64,000 bases of DNA from Candidatus Methylophosphatis haderslevensis (GTDB taxonomy: Bacteria; Pseudomonadota; Gammaproteobacteria; Burkholderiales; Rhodocyclaceae): the NCBI GenBank assembly GCA_016711925.1, contig JADJSA010000004.1, positions 1 through 64,000 of the forward strand, read 5' to 3'. The notes below the pieces were generated by a model. That model searched no databases. It was not told the origin of the DNA and saw only the letters and a list, made by a program, of their open reading frames with translations. Below, piece by piece: positions 34,442-43,540 of the stretch; positions within the stretch are counted from its first letter, which is position 1; each line of letters opens with the position of its first letter. The position numbers and the translations under genes are program-made.

Positions 34442-36088
34442 TTAACGGCTGGCGGCGGGAATGCGGAAGCGCGCCACCGAATCGACCAGCCCGACTGCCA
34501 GGGTGTTCAATTCGTGCGCCGAACCGGCAACCGAGGTCACCGCGGTGGAGTTCTCTTCGATCATCTGCACGATCTTTTCCACCCGGCCGGCGATGTCGTG
34601 GCTGGCGGAAGCCTGCTCCTTGAGCGCCGTCGCCACATCGTCGATCACGCCGGTCACGCGCTTGGCGCTGCCGTCGATGTCGCGGACCGACTCGCCGGCG
34701 CCTTGCGCCTTGGTCATGCCCTCGCGCATCTGCGCCACGGTGTTTTCCATCTGCGCCGACATGCTGCGGCTTCGCTCCTGGATCGCATTGACCATCTGGG
34801 TGATTTCGAGCGCCGATGTGCCGGAGCGTTCGGCCAGCTTTCTCACTTCGTCGGCCACCACCGCAAAGCCGCGGCCGGTCTCGCCGGCTCGCGCCGCCTC
34901 GATCGCCGCGTTGAGCGCCAGCAGGTTGGTCTGATCGGCCACGTCCTTGATCACGCCGACGATGCTGGTGATGCGCTCGGATTCCTTGTCGAGCTGGCGG
35001 GCATGCTCGGCGCTCTGTTCGATGGTCGACGAGACCTTGCCAATTTCTTCGACCATTGCCGAAATCTGGCCGGCGCCCACGCTCGCGCCCTGACTGGCCG
35101 ACTGTGCAAGCCCCCGCGCTTCGTCCGACAGATCGGACACATGGTTGATGCTCGCCGAGAGTTCCTCGAGTGCCGCAGCCATCGACGCCGCAGATTCGGA
35201 TTGGGTATCCGAACCGGCCCGCACCTGTTGCGATGCCGTGCTCAGCGAACCGGAGGTCTGCGCAACGTTTTCTGCGCTCTCGCGCACCTGCACGATCGAC
35301 TGGCGCAGGCTCTCCGTCATGCTCTTGACGCCGGTTTCCAGCCGGGCAAGCTCGTCGCTGCCCTCGGGCGACAGTTCAACCGTCAGGTCGCCGCCGGCGA
35401 TCTTTTCCACCGCGCCCAACACGCGGCCCAGCGGATGGGTGATCGAACGGGTCACCAGCAGCGCCGCGGCCACGGCCGCCAGCAGTGCGCCGACCAGCAG
35501 GCCGAACAGCGTCGTCCTGGCCGTGGTGTAGGCGCCCTTGGCCTGTTTGACCGCTTCCGCAGTCATCTCGTCTTCGATCTTGACCAGGGTATTGATCTCG
35601 CCCCTGACGACATTGAAATCCTGGCGCACGGCCGCCACCGCCGACTCGGCTTCCGCCTGCCTGCCGGCCTTGGCGTGGCCCACCAGCTCATCGACCGTCG
35701 CCTTGGCCTTGGTGTTGGCTTCCATGATCTTGGCCAGTTGGTCAAACTCGCGTTGCGTGCCCTCGAAATTCTTCAGCATGGCGTGGAATTTGTCGTGGGC
35801 GGCGACGAAGTCTTCGCGCCCCTTCTTCAGGCGGTCGAGCGCCTCCTGGCGCTTGGCCTCGTCCTTGTACAACACCACGTCGCGCGCGGCGATGGCACGC
35901 GCGTCGAGCGTGATACGCATCTGCGAGGCGATGTCTTGCTGCGGGCCGTTGACCTCGGCGATCGCGATCATCCGCTTGTCGATCTGCCCCATCTCGTAGA
36001 ACGCGACGGCGGTCATCGCGACCAGCAACAAGACGACGAGCGCAAACCCCAACCCCAACCGCAAGCCGATGGAAACTTTTTTGAACAT
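34442..36088 (-). CDS. Methyl-accepting chemotaxis protein, four-helix-bundle sensor
   Basis: 548 residues. A first membrane helix (LGLGFALVVLLLVAMTAVAF), a periplasmic helical sensor (about 32-190, 4HB_MCP type), a second helix (LFGLLVGALLAAVAAALLV), HAMP, then the signalling hairpin with LLALNAAIEAARAGETGRGF and AVVADEVRKLAERSG. No C-terminal WxxF-type pentapeptide (it ends RFRIPAASR), so it must rely on other receptors to recruit CheR and CheB. Monocistronic, with a sigma-28 promoter at 36127-36153 and a hairpin after the stop. Confidence 0.93.
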   Translation of the reverse strand: MFKKVSIGLRLGLGFALVVLLLVAMTAVAFYEMGQIDKRMIAIAEVNGPQQDIASQMRITLDARAIAARDVVLYKDEAKRQEALDRLKKGREDFVAAHDKFHAMLKNFEGTQREFDQLAKIMEANTKAKATVDELVGHAKAGRQAEAESAVAAVRQDFNVVRGEINTLVKIEDEMTAEAVKQAKGAYTTARTTLFGLLVGALLAAVAAALLVTRSITHPLGRVLGAVEKIAGGDLTVELSPEGSDELARLETGVKSMTESLRQSIVQVRESAENVAQTSGSLSTASQQVRAGSDTQSESAASMAAALEELSASINHVSDLSDEARGLAQSASQGASVGAGQISAMVEEIGKVSSTIEQSAEHARQLDKESERITSIVGVIKDVADQTNLLALNAAIEAARAGETGRGFAVVADEVRKLAERSGTSALEITQMVNAIQERSRSMSAQMENTVAQMREGMTKAQGAGESVRDIDGSAKRVTGVIDDVATALKEQASASHDIAGRVEKIVQMIEENSTAVTSVAGSAHELNTLAVGLVDSVARFRIPAASR

Positions 36089-36126
36089 GGCACTGACCTT
36101 TCGTAGACGGACGACGACTACGCAGG

Positions 36127-36153
36127 TCTACGGCGGTCAGCGGGCGAACTTTA
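36127..36153 (-). promoter_or_regulatory. FliA (sigma-28) promoter of the 34442 MCP gene
   Basis: On the minus strand TAAAGTTC, 11 bp, GCCGTAGA, with the -10 ending 39 bp before the MCP start codon. Confidence 0.75.
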
Positions 36154-36221
36154 CCGGTCAGGCTCGGGCGCGCGGCACAGGCGCGCCGCCGCGCGAACGC
36201 AGCGGCGAGTCAAGGCGCCCT

Positions 36222-36593
36222 TCAGCGGCGGGGCGTGCCCCCGGGAAACCGTTCGCTCAGGCGCTCGGTCTCGCGCCGCAGTAGGCTGAGCTGGTGGCCG
36301 AGCAGGTCGACGTGCTCGTGCAGCATCCCGCTGATCTGCCATGTCGCCCTGAGCGGCGAGCCGGCGCTGGCGCGCACGTTGTCGATGTTGTTCTGCAGGC
36401 GCCGCAAGCCTTCGACGACGTGCTCGGGGGCCGAGGCGATGAACGACTCGATCGCGCTGCGTCGCGCCCGGAAAAAACCGGCCGCATCGCGCTGCGCCAG
36501 TTGTGACCAGCCTTCGAAATCAAACGCACCCGCGTCGAAGCAGGGCACCCCGCCGGGATTGCCGGAATAGTCCGGATTGTTTTGTATGTGCAT
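36222..36593 (-). CDS. DUF3135-type small protein
   Basis: 123 residues from the ATG at 36593; the open frame extends upstream but a ribosome site (GGAGG) lies directly before this ATG. Motifs FDFEGWSQLAQRDAAGFFRA, RRSAIESFIASAPEHVVEGL and LRRLQNNIDNVRA are those of DUF3135, a family of unknown function. It is soluble and helical. It stands between the ATPase gene and the MCP gene; whether it belongs to the che transcript is unclear, as a weak sigma-70-like site lies upstream. Confidence 0.75.
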   Translation of the reverse strand: MHIQNNPDYSGNPGGVPCFDAGAFDFEGWSQLAQRDAAGFFRARRSAIESFIASAPEHVVEGLRRLQNNIDNVRASAGSPLRATWQISGMLHEHVDLLGHQLSLLRRETERLSERFPGGTPRR

Positions 36594-36613
36594 GGGACCG
36601 ACCTCCTGAGCGC

Positions 36614-36642
36614 ATGCTAGCCCAGCCCGGTTTGCCCGGCAA
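36614..36642 (-). promoter_or_regulatory. Possible sigma-70 promoter of the DUF3135 gene
   Basis: Minus strand TTGCCG, 17 bp, TAGCAT, with the -10 ending 20 bp before the start codon. Moderate match only. Confidence 0.3.
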
Positions 36643-36659
36643 GGCGGCCCAAGTCCCTT

Positions 36660-36680
36660 GCGGCGCAATCGCTGCGCCGC
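36660..36680 (-). terminator. Hairpin after the PilB/GspE-like gene
   Basis: A perfect 8-bp stem GCGGCGCA / TGCGCCGC with a 5-base loop, 14 bp after the stop at 36695. There is no T-run, so termination is uncertain. Confidence 0.3.
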
Positions 36681-36694
36681 TGCCGCGGCGGACT

Positions 36695-39259
36695 TTAGTT
36701 GGAGACGGCGCGCACCTGCGAGAGATCGGTCAGCCCTTGCAGGATCTTGCTGATGCCGTCCTGCTTGAGCGTGCGCATGCCGCAGCGGATCGCGGTGTGG
36801 GAGATCTCCTCGATCTCGGCGCGGCGCATCGCCAGGCGCTTGATCTCAGGCGTGGCCACCAGCAGCTCGTGCAGCGCAATGCGGCCGCGATAGCCGGTGC
36901 CGGAGCACTGGTCGCAACCGGCGGCGGCGTAGAGGAGCAAGCCGCCCTTGCCGTCGCCCTGTTCGGCCAGCCACTGAGTGCGCACCGCGTCGATCTCGAA
37001 CCCTGCGCCCGCCGGCATGTTGAAGCAATATTCGTCGAGCAGTTCGTCGATTTCTTCGGCGCTCGCGCTGCGTTCGTGGCGGCAACCCGGACACAGCCGT
37101 TTCGCCAGACGCTGCGCCAGCACGCCGAGCAGCGAATCGGCGAAGTTGAACGGGTCCACACCCATGTCGAGCAGCCGGGTGATGCTCTCCGGAGCGCTGT
37201 TGGTATGCAGCGTGGACAGCACCAGGTGGCCGGTAAGCGAGGCCTCGACGCCGATGCGCGCGGTTTCCTGATCGCGCATTTCGCCGACCATGATGACATC
37301 CGGGTCGGCGCGGAGAAATGAGCGCAGCGCGTGGGCGAAGGTCCAGCCGATCTTGGCGTTGACCTGCACCTGTCGCAGGCCGGGCTGGGTGATTTCGACC
37401 GGATCTTCGGCGGTCCAGATCTTGCGCTCGGGCACGTTGATATACGACAGCGCCGAGTGCAGCGTGGTGGTCTTGCCGGAGCCGGTCGGTCCGCACACCA
37501 GCAGCAGGCCGTAGGACTTTTCCATGATGCGGCGCAGGTGGTCGCGGTTCCATTCCGACAGGTTGAGCTTGTCCAGCGGCACCGGCTTGGCGCTCGACAG
37601 GATGCGCATGACCACGTCCTCGAGCCCGCGGTTGGTCGGTATGGTGGCCACCCGCAGCTCGATCTTGGCCGGACCGAAGCGCTGGAAGTCGATCTTGCCG
37701 TCCTGCGGCTTGCGCCGTTCGGATATGTCGAGGTCGGCCATGATCTTGATGCGCGCCAGCACCGCCTGGCGATAGCTCGCCGGCAGTTCGAGATAGGGCA
37801 CCAGACCGCCATCCTTGCGGAAGCGCACGCGCATCTTCTGCTTGTCCGGATAGCTCTCGATGTGGATGTCCGACACCTGCTGGCTGTAGGCGTCAAGGAT
37901 CATGGTGTTGACCAGACGGACCAGCGTGTTGTCCGATTCCTGGATCGGCACATCGGTCAGGTCGTCGATCTGCTGGTCGCGCAGCGCGTTGGCCAGTGCG
38001 TTGATGTCGGGCTTGGCCTCGCTGCCTCGGCTGGAGGTGAAGTTGAACGGCTGATCGTGGCGACCGGTCACCGAGTCCTGCAACTCGCCGTCCGGCTCGA
38101 TCGGCTCGAACCACATCACTTCGGGGCCGAAACGCTTGCGCAGTACGGCCTCGATCTGCCGCTTCGGCGCCACCACCGGCACGATCTTGAACTGGGTCAG
38201 GAAGCGCAGTTCGTTGAGCCGGTCGACGCGCATCGGGTCCTCGAGCGCGACGACCAGCATGCCGTCGCGCGCCAGCAGCGGAATTACCTTGAAGCGGTTG
38301 ACCACGCCTTCCGGAATCATCCGCAGGGCGTTGGCGTCGACCGGGAAGTTGTCGAGATCGACCACCGGAAAACCGAGCTTGCGCGCCAGCACGCCGTGCA
38401 AATCTTCCTCGGTCAGCACGCCCATTCCGACCAGGATGCGGCCCAGCGGCGTCGAACGGTCTTCGCGCTGCTTGGCCAGCGCCTCCTCCAGTTGCGCCTG
38501 CTTGACCATGCCCAGTTCGAGCAGTGCCTCGCCCAACCGCATGACAGGCATCGACTGCTGCTTGGCCAGCGCCTTGAGCAGTTGCGCCTCGCTGACGATA
38601 TCCTGCTCGACCAAATAGTCGCCGATGCGCTGGCTGCGCATCGCTTCCTGCGCGGCCAGTGCCAGTTCCACGTGCTCGGAGTCGACGATGTTGTGATCGA
38701 CCAGCATCTGTCCGAGGAAGCCGCCGATCGACAGGCTGGCCAGCGATGCGCACGGCACGAACAGGCGCTCGACGCAGAACTGGTCGACCTCGTCGACCGG
38801 CGGAAAGAGGAAGGTGCCGAACGGCTCGCTGACGTGACCGAGCGTCTTGCCTTCGATGATTTCGCCGTTGTGCAGAACCAGTTGGAACGGCTGCAGCGTC
38901 GGTTCGACCGCCAGCCCGGGTGCAACCGCCGGATCGGCGGCGGGCGCCAGGCGGATTGGCCGGGTCAGCCGCAGCGTGAGGATCTCGCCGAGGTAGATCG
39001 TCTGCGTGGTGGTGGCGCGCGGAAGCTGGAACTCCAGCGCATCCTGTTCGGGCAAGAAGAACGTCAGCTTGCCGGCAACCCGGCGCCCACCGATTGCGGT
39101 GATCTCGCAGTCCTGCGCCTCGGTCTGTTCGATGTCGGCGGGGAAGGACGCGTAGGGCGGCGTCGGCCAGCGGTAGTTGCGGGTGACCGGCCACTCGCCC
39201 GCGCCGGTCTGGCGGCTGGGGGCAATCGGACTGACGTTGGGTGCGAGTTTCAGTTCCAT
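36695..39259 (-). CDS. PilB/GspE-like ATPase with four MshEN-type motifs
   Basis: 854 residues from the ATG at 39259 (MELKLAPNVSPIAPSRQTGA). Residues 40-175 form a beta-rich domain I do not recognise. Residues 181-294 hold four 24-residue motifs of the MshEN c-di-GMP-binding type at an exact 30-residue period: starting FLGQ (181), RIGD (211), RLGE (241) and PLGR (271), each with L...L..Q or similar at the end. Then comes a GspE N-like linker and the secretion ATPase core: Walker A GPTGSGKTT (590-598), Asp box and Walker B (RADPDVIMVGEMRDQETARI), HTNSA, and paired zinc cysteines (CPGC, CDQC). It has no pilin or secretion partner genes here and follows cheA with a 37-bp gap, so it may be an orphan assembly ATPase regulated by c-di-GMP. 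Confidence 0.85.
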   Translation of the reverse strand: MELKLAPNVSPIAPSRQTGAGEWPVTRNYRWPTPPYASFPADIEQTEAQDCEITAIGGRRVAGKLTFFLPEQDALEFQLPRATTTQTIYLGEILTLRLTRPIRLAPAADPAVAPGLAVEPTLQPFQLVLHNGEIIEGKTLGHVSEPFGTFLFPPVDEVDQFCVERLFVPCASLASLSIGGFLGQMLVDHNIVDSEHVELALAAQEAMRSQRIGDYLVEQDIVSEAQLLKALAKQQSMPVMRLGEALLELGMVKQAQLEEALAKQREDRSTPLGRILVGMGVLTEEDLHGVLARKLGFPVVDLDNFPVDANALRMIPEGVVNRFKVIPLLARDGMLVVALEDPMRVDRLNELRFLTQFKIVPVVAPKRQIEAVLRKRFGPEVMWFEPIEPDGELQDSVTGRHDQPFNFTSSRGSEAKPDINALANALRDQQIDDLTDVPIQESDNTLVRLVNTMILDAYSQQVSDIHIESYPDKQKMRVRFRKDGGLVPYLELPASYRQAVLARIKIMADLDISERRKPQDGKIDFQRFGPAKIELRVATIPTNRGLEDVVMRILSSAKPVPLDKLNLSEWNRDHLRRIMEKSYGLLLVCGPTGSGKTTTLHSALSYINVPERKIWTAEDPVEITQPGLRQVQVNAKIGWTFAHALRSFLRADPDVIMVGEMRDQETARIGVEASLTGHLVLSTLHTNSAPESITRLLDMGVDPFNFADSLLGVLAQRLAKRLCPGCRHERSASAEEIDELLDEYCFNMPAGAGFEIDAVRTQWLAEQGDGKGGLLLYAAAGCDQCSGTGYRGRIALHELLVATPEIKRLAMRRAEIEEISHTAIRCGMRTLKQDGISKILQGLTDLSQVRAVSN

Positions 39260-39296
39260 GGCGGCGGTCCCCGCGGGTCGGATTGGAATGTGAGGT

Positions 39297-41141
39297 TCAG
39301 GCTGCCTCGGCCATTCTCGGCAGCAGGACGTGGCGCGGCACGCCGCGGGCATCGCCGAGCGAGGCGAGCAGTTCCTTCATGTCGAGAATCAGCACGATCT
39401 GTCCGTTGGACAGCGTGGTCACCCCGGCCACGCCCTTGGGACGGAAGTCGTCGAGCGATTTGATGACGGCATCTTCGCGCCCGGCAAACGAATCGATGGC
39501 GAGGATGAAGCTGGTTTCCGCGGTCTGCATCAGCACGCCGTACTCGGGCGTGTTGACCTGTTCCCAGCCGAGCAGCGAGGACAGCGGCAGCACCGACAGC
39601 ACTTCGCCGCGCACGACCATCGTGGCGCGGCCGCCGATTTCCTGGATCTGGTCCGGCTCCACCGGCAGGATCTCGCGCACCATCGACAGCGGCACCGCGA
39701 AAGGCTGCTCGCCCAGGCGCACCAGCAGCACCGGCAGAATCGCCAGCGTGAGCGGCAGCGAGATGATGAAGGTGGTGCCCTTGCCGGCGCTGGAACGGAT
39801 GTCGATCATGCCGTTGAGCTTCTGGATGTTGGTCTTCACCACATCCATGCCCACGCCGCGGCCGGAGACGTCGGAAACTTGGGCGGCGGTCGAGAAACCG
39901 GGCAGCATCACCAGGTTGAGGCTCTGCCGCTCGTCCATGGTGTTGGCTTCTTCGTCGGTGATGAGGCCCTTCTCCACCGCCTTGGCGCGCAACTTCTCCG
40001 GGTTCATGCCGCGCCCATCGTCGGAGACGATCAGCACGATGTGATCGCCCTCCTGGCGCGCCTCCAAGCGTACCCGCGACTTCTCCGGTTTGCCGGCAGC
40101 CATCCGCTCGGCCGGCGTCTCGACGCCATGATCGACCGCATTGCGAAGCAGGTGAATGATCGGGTCGGACAGATCCTCGATCATCGTCTTGTCGATTTCG
40201 GTATCTTCTCCGGCCAGTTCCATCTCGATTTCCTTGCCGAGACCGCGCGCCAGATCGCGCACGATGCGCGGATACTTCTGGAACAGCCGGCCGACCGGCT
40301 GCATCCGCGTCTTCATGACGGCGTTCTGGAGGTCGGACACCAGCAGATCGAGCTGGCTCACCGCGGCATCGAGCGCATGCAGCGTCTCGGCGTCCTGCTT
40401 GCCGTTGAGTATGTCGCTGCGCAAGGCGTTGAGCCGGTTCTTGGTGAGCCCGATTTCGCCCGACAGGTTGAGCACCTGGTCGAGCCGCGCCGTATCGACA
40501 CGGATCGCGTTCTCGCGCACCTTCTCGCCCTCGCGGCGGCCGCTGACCTGGTTGCTGCCCGGCTTGTCGGTGGCGCGCCGGCCGTATGCGTTTGTCGTCG
40601 CTTCGAGTTCAGGCAGGCTGGCCGCGGGCGCCTCCGGCGCGCTCGGCGCGGCAACCGGCACGCCGGTCACCGCCCCATGCAGCGCGGTCCAGTCCGGTGC
40701 GTCGGCGGGCGCGACCGCCGGGGCGGCCGCGGCTGCAACGGCGGGGGTTCCGCCGGCGATGGCGTCCTTCAGATTCTGCAACAGCCGCGCCTGGGCGGCC
40801 GGCGGTTGCACGCCGCGCTCGAGATAGCCGAACATGTGGCGCACGGTTGCGGTCGCATCGAGGATCGCATCCATGATTTCCGGGTTGAGGCCGATCTCGC
40901 CATTGCGCAGCTTGTCGAACAGGTTCTCGGTGAGGTGGCAGAGCGTGACCAGTTCGGTGGCGTTGAGAAAGCCCGCGCCGCCCTTGATGGTGTGGAAGCC
41001 GCGGAAGATCTCGTTGAGCAGGGCGCGGTCCTGCGGTGCCCGCTCGAGGTCGACCAGCTTGTTGTCTACACCGGACAGCAGGTCGGTCGCCTCGACCAGA
41101 AAGTCCTGCATCAGATCGTCCATCCCCTGGAAATCGCTCAT
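39297..41141 (-). CDS. cheA: Chemotaxis histidine kinase CheA, first copy, no clear P2
   Basis: 614 residues. HPt domain at the N-terminus with FHTIKGGAGF (phosphorylated His50), an Ala/Pro-rich linker (about 130-190) without a recognisable P2 CheY-binding domain, dimerisation helices (DQVLNLSGEIGLTKNRLNAL), ATPase boxes (HLLRNAVDHGVETPAERMAA; DDGRGMN; GRGVGMDVVKTNI) and a C-terminal CheW-like P5 domain. It passes phosphate to CheY. It follows cheY-cheZ with a 166-bp gap. A second, longer CheA is at 53885-56101. Confidence 0.95.
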   Translation of the reverse strand: MSDFQGMDDLMQDFLVEATDLLSGVDNKLVDLERAPQDRALLNEIFRGFHTIKGGAGFLNATELVTLCHLTENLFDKLRNGEIGLNPEIMDAILDATATVRHMFGYLERGVQPPAAQARLLQNLKDAIAGGTPAVAAAAAPAVAPADAPDWTALHGAVTGVPVAAPSAPEAPAASLPELEATTNAYGRRATDKPGSNQVSGRREGEKVRENAIRVDTARLDQVLNLSGEIGLTKNRLNALRSDILNGKQDAETLHALDAAVSQLDLLVSDLQNAVMKTRMQPVGRLFQKYPRIVRDLARGLGKEIEMELAGEDTEIDKTMIEDLSDPIIHLLRNAVDHGVETPAERMAAGKPEKSRVRLEARQEGDHIVLIVSDDGRGMNPEKLRAKAVEKGLITDEEANTMDERQSLNLVMLPGFSTAAQVSDVSGRGVGMDVVKTNIQKLNGMIDIRSSAGKGTTFIISLPLTLAILPVLLVRLGEQPFAVPLSMVREILPVEPDQIQEIGGRATMVVRGEVLSVLPLSSLLGWEQVNTPEYGVLMQTAETSFILAIDSFAGREDAVIKSLDDFRPKGVAGVTTLSNGQIVLILDMKELLASLGDARGVPRHVLLPRMAEAA

Positions 41142-41307
41142 GCTTGCTCCTTGTGGCCCGCCGTCAGCGGGGTCGCATGCCGCACGGGAAACTGCCCGCC
41201 GCCTTGTTCGCCCCGTTCCGGCGCACCGATTCGCACCGTTGCCATCCTGTCGTCATGACCTGGCGAGGTGGCGCGAACCGCCGCGCCATCGGTCACCCGC
41301 CACGGCC

Positions 41308-42135
41308 TCAAAATCCCAAACTCTCCAGCAGATCGTCGACCTGCTCCTGACCGGTCACCACGTCGCTGCGGCCCGCCGGATTGATCACCGGGCCGTTCTT
41401 CAGACCGCAGCCGGTCTCGCCGCGCATCTGCTCCGGCATCGCCTCGATCAGCACCTGCAGCAACTGGTTCTCCATGTTCTGGGCCAGATCGACGATCTTC
41501 TTGATCACCTGCCCGGTCAGATCCTGGAAGTCCTGCGCCATCATGATTTCCATCAACTGGGCGTTGGTGGCATCGGCCTGTTGCGGCACGTCGTGCAGGA
41601 AAGCGCGCGTTTCGCCGGCCAGCAGCTTGAACTCGTCGACCGAAAGCTGATTGGCGTAGAGCTTGTCCCACTTGCCGGCCAGCACGCCCGAACGGTCGTG
41701 CATGCCGTCCTGGATCGGCTTGGCGATGTCGGTGGCGTTGAGCACGCGGCTGGCCGCCTGTTCGGTCATCTGCCCGACGTAGAGCAGCCGGCTGGTGGCG
41801 TCGGGAATCGCATGGGCCGCTTCCTGCAGTGCCTTGTCATAACCGAGTTCGCGCAGCGTGTCGTGCAACACGCGGGTCATGTGACCGACCTTCTGGTAGA
41901 GCGTGTCGGACGGCGTATCGGACGGCTGCCCCGTCCGGGTGTCGACCGCCGCGACGGCCTTGCCGGCTTGGGCGCTGACATTGTCGAACAGCGCCTGCAG
42001 GTCGACGGAATCGCCGGACGAATCCGCCGGCTGCACGACCTCGAGCTTGGGCTTGTGCGAACCGGCCGCGATGCTGTCGAACAGCGCCTGCAAGTCGTTG
42101 GAATCGCCGGACTCGTCGAATGCTTTCTTTGCCAT
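41308..42135 (-). CDS. cheZ: CheY-P phosphatase CheZ with duplicated N-terminal motif
   Basis: 275 residues, longer than enterobacterial CheZ (about 214). The catalytic motif MMAQDFQDLTGQVIKKIVDL gives Asp205 and Gln209, equivalent to the DxxxQ active site, and the C-terminal helix QVDDLLESLGF is the CheY-binding tail. The extra N-terminus carries a repeat: SGDSNDLQALFDSIA (9-23) and SGDSVDLQALFDNVS (40-54). CheZ removes phosphate from CheY and ends the signal. It starts 10 bp after cheY. Confidence 0.95.
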   Translation of the reverse strand: MAKKAFDESGDSNDLQALFDSIAAGSHKPKLEVVQPADSSGDSVDLQALFDNVSAQAGKAVAAVDTRTGQPSDTPSDTLYQKVGHMTRVLHDTLRELGYDKALQEAAHAIPDATSRLLYVGQMTEQAASRVLNATDIAKPIQDGMHDRSGVLAGKWDKLYANQLSVDEFKLLAGETRAFLHDVPQQADATNAQLMEIMMAQDFQDLTGQVIKKIVDLAQNMENQLLQVLIEAMPEQMRGETGCGLKNGPVINPAGRSDVVTGQEQVDDLLESLGF

Positions 42136-42145
42136 GTCGATTCCC

Positions 42146-42544
42146 CTATGCGGCCTTGGCGTTTTGCTTCTCGAAGATTTTCGAGAGCTTTTCCGACAGC
42201 GTGCCGGCGGTGAAGGGCTTGACGATGTAGCCCGACGCGCCGGCCTGAGCGGCGGCGATGATGTTCTCCTTCTTCGCCTCGGCAGTGATCATCAATACCG
42301 GAAGGTGCGCCAGAGCCGGGTTGGCGCGGATCGCCTGCAGCAGTTGCAGTCCGTCCATGTTCGGCATGTTCCAGTCGGTGACGACGAAGTCGAATCCGCC
42401 GCCCTGCAACTTCTGCAGCGCGACCGCGCCGTCCTCGGCTTCGTCGACATTGGCAAAGCCGAGTTCCTTCAGGAGATTGCGCACGATGCGGCGCATGGTC
42501 GAGAAGTCATCGACTACCAGGAATTTCATCTTCGGATCGGACAT
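42146..42544 (-). CDS. cheY: Chemotaxis response regulator CheY, first copy
   Basis: 132 residues, a single receiver domain: VVDDFSTMRRIVRNLLKELG, phospho-Asp57 in VVTDWNMPNMDG, MITAEAKKENIIAAAQAGA and VKPFT. Very close to the classical motor-binding CheY, and directly followed by cheZ. Starts 19 bp after the cheV gene before it. Confidence 0.96.
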   Translation of the reverse strand: MSDPKMKFLVVDDFSTMRRIVRNLLKELGFANVDEAEDGAVALQKLQGGGFDFVVTDWNMPNMDGLQLLQAIRANPALAHLPVLMITAEAKKENIIAAAQAGASGYIVKPFTAGTLSEKLSKIFEKQNAKAA

Positions 42545-42563
42545 TGGGCTCTCCAGCTCGGGG

Positions 42564-43496
42564 TCATCGAGTCTTGTTCAGATAGGGGCGCAGCGTTTCG
42601 GCCAGAACGGTGGCATCGAACTTGGCGACGTAGGCGTCTACACCGACGCTCTTGCCCATCGCGCGATTGGCTTCCGACGATAGCGACGAGTGCATCACCA
42701 CCGGGATGCCTTCGAAGCGCTGGTCGTCCTTGATGTTGCGGGTTAGTACATAGCCATCCATTTCCGGCATCTCGGCATCGACCAGTATCAGATCGACTTC
42801 TTCCGAAATCGGACGGCCGGAGGCCTGCGAGTGCGACGCCATGCCCTGCAGCCGGGTCCAGGCTTCAAGGCCGTTCAATGCATGCTTGTGACGCACGCCC
42901 AGCTTGTCGAGCACCTCGGCGATCTTCTTGCGCGCGACCGACGAGTCGTCGACGAAGAAGATGTTCATCTCGCGTTCGCTGTCGACGCTGGGAATTTCGC
43001 CGATCACGGCTTCGCCGAAAGTATTGGCGAGGATGGTTTCGACATCGAGGATCGACACCAGCTTGCCGTCGGGCAAATGGGTGATCGCGGTGATCAGCGA
43101 TTGGCCGCTGACGTTCTCCGGCGCGTGCACCTTGTCCCAGTCGACACGGATGATCCGGTCAACCTCATGCACCAGGAAGCCGAGGGTGCGTTTGCTGTAT
43201 TCGGTCACCATCATCGAACCGGCATGGCCGGCAACGCCGGGCAGGTTGAGCGCCCGTCCGAGCGAGATCACCGGTATCACGTTGCCGCGCAGCGAGATCA
43301 GCCCTTCCACCCCGTCCGGCATGTTGGGCGCCTTGGTGATGAAGGGTGTCTTCGACACTTCGCGCACCTTGAAGACGTTGATGCCGAAAGTCTCGCCGGT
43401 GCCGAGCGAAAACAGCAGGATCTCCATGCGGTTGCTGCCGGCAAGCTTGGTGCGCGCGTCGACTGCCTCGAGCAGGGTGTGGTCGGGTCTGTCCAT
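42564..43496 (-). CDS. cheV: Coupling protein CheV, copy nearest cheY
   Basis: 310 residues from the ATG at 43496. CheW-like domain (MEILLFSLGTGETFGINVFK, GVEGLISLRGNVIPVISLGR) followed by a receiver domain (NIFFVDDSSVARKKIAEVLD, phospho-Asp in ILVDAEMPEMDGY, VAKF for the Lys). It links receptors to CheA and may tune adaptation by phosphorylation. It is the second of two tandem, clearly homologous cheV genes (gap 44 bp). Confidence 0.93.
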   Translation of the reverse strand: MDRPDHTLLEAVDARTKLAGSNRMEILLFSLGTGETFGINVFKVREVSKTPFITKAPNMPDGVEGLISLRGNVIPVISLGRALNLPGVAGHAGSMMVTEYSKRTLGFLVHEVDRIIRVDWDKVHAPENVSGQSLITAITHLPDGKLVSILDVETILANTFGEAVIGEIPSVDSEREMNIFFVDDSSVARKKIAEVLDKLGVRHKHALNGLEAWTRLQGMASHSQASGRPISEEVDLILVDAEMPEMDGYVLTRNIKDDQRFEGIPVVMHSSLSSEANRAMGKSVGVDAYVAKFDATVLAETLRPYLNKTR

Positions 43497-43540
43497 TCGA
43501 TTCGCCTCGTGATCCTTGTATTCGGTTGGTCGTTTGCGGT

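Noticed and set aside
37331..39463. Plus-strand open frame of 710 codons opposite the PilB/GspE-like gene
   Set aside because: Antisense artefact; the minus-strand protein has intact Walker and zinc motifs.
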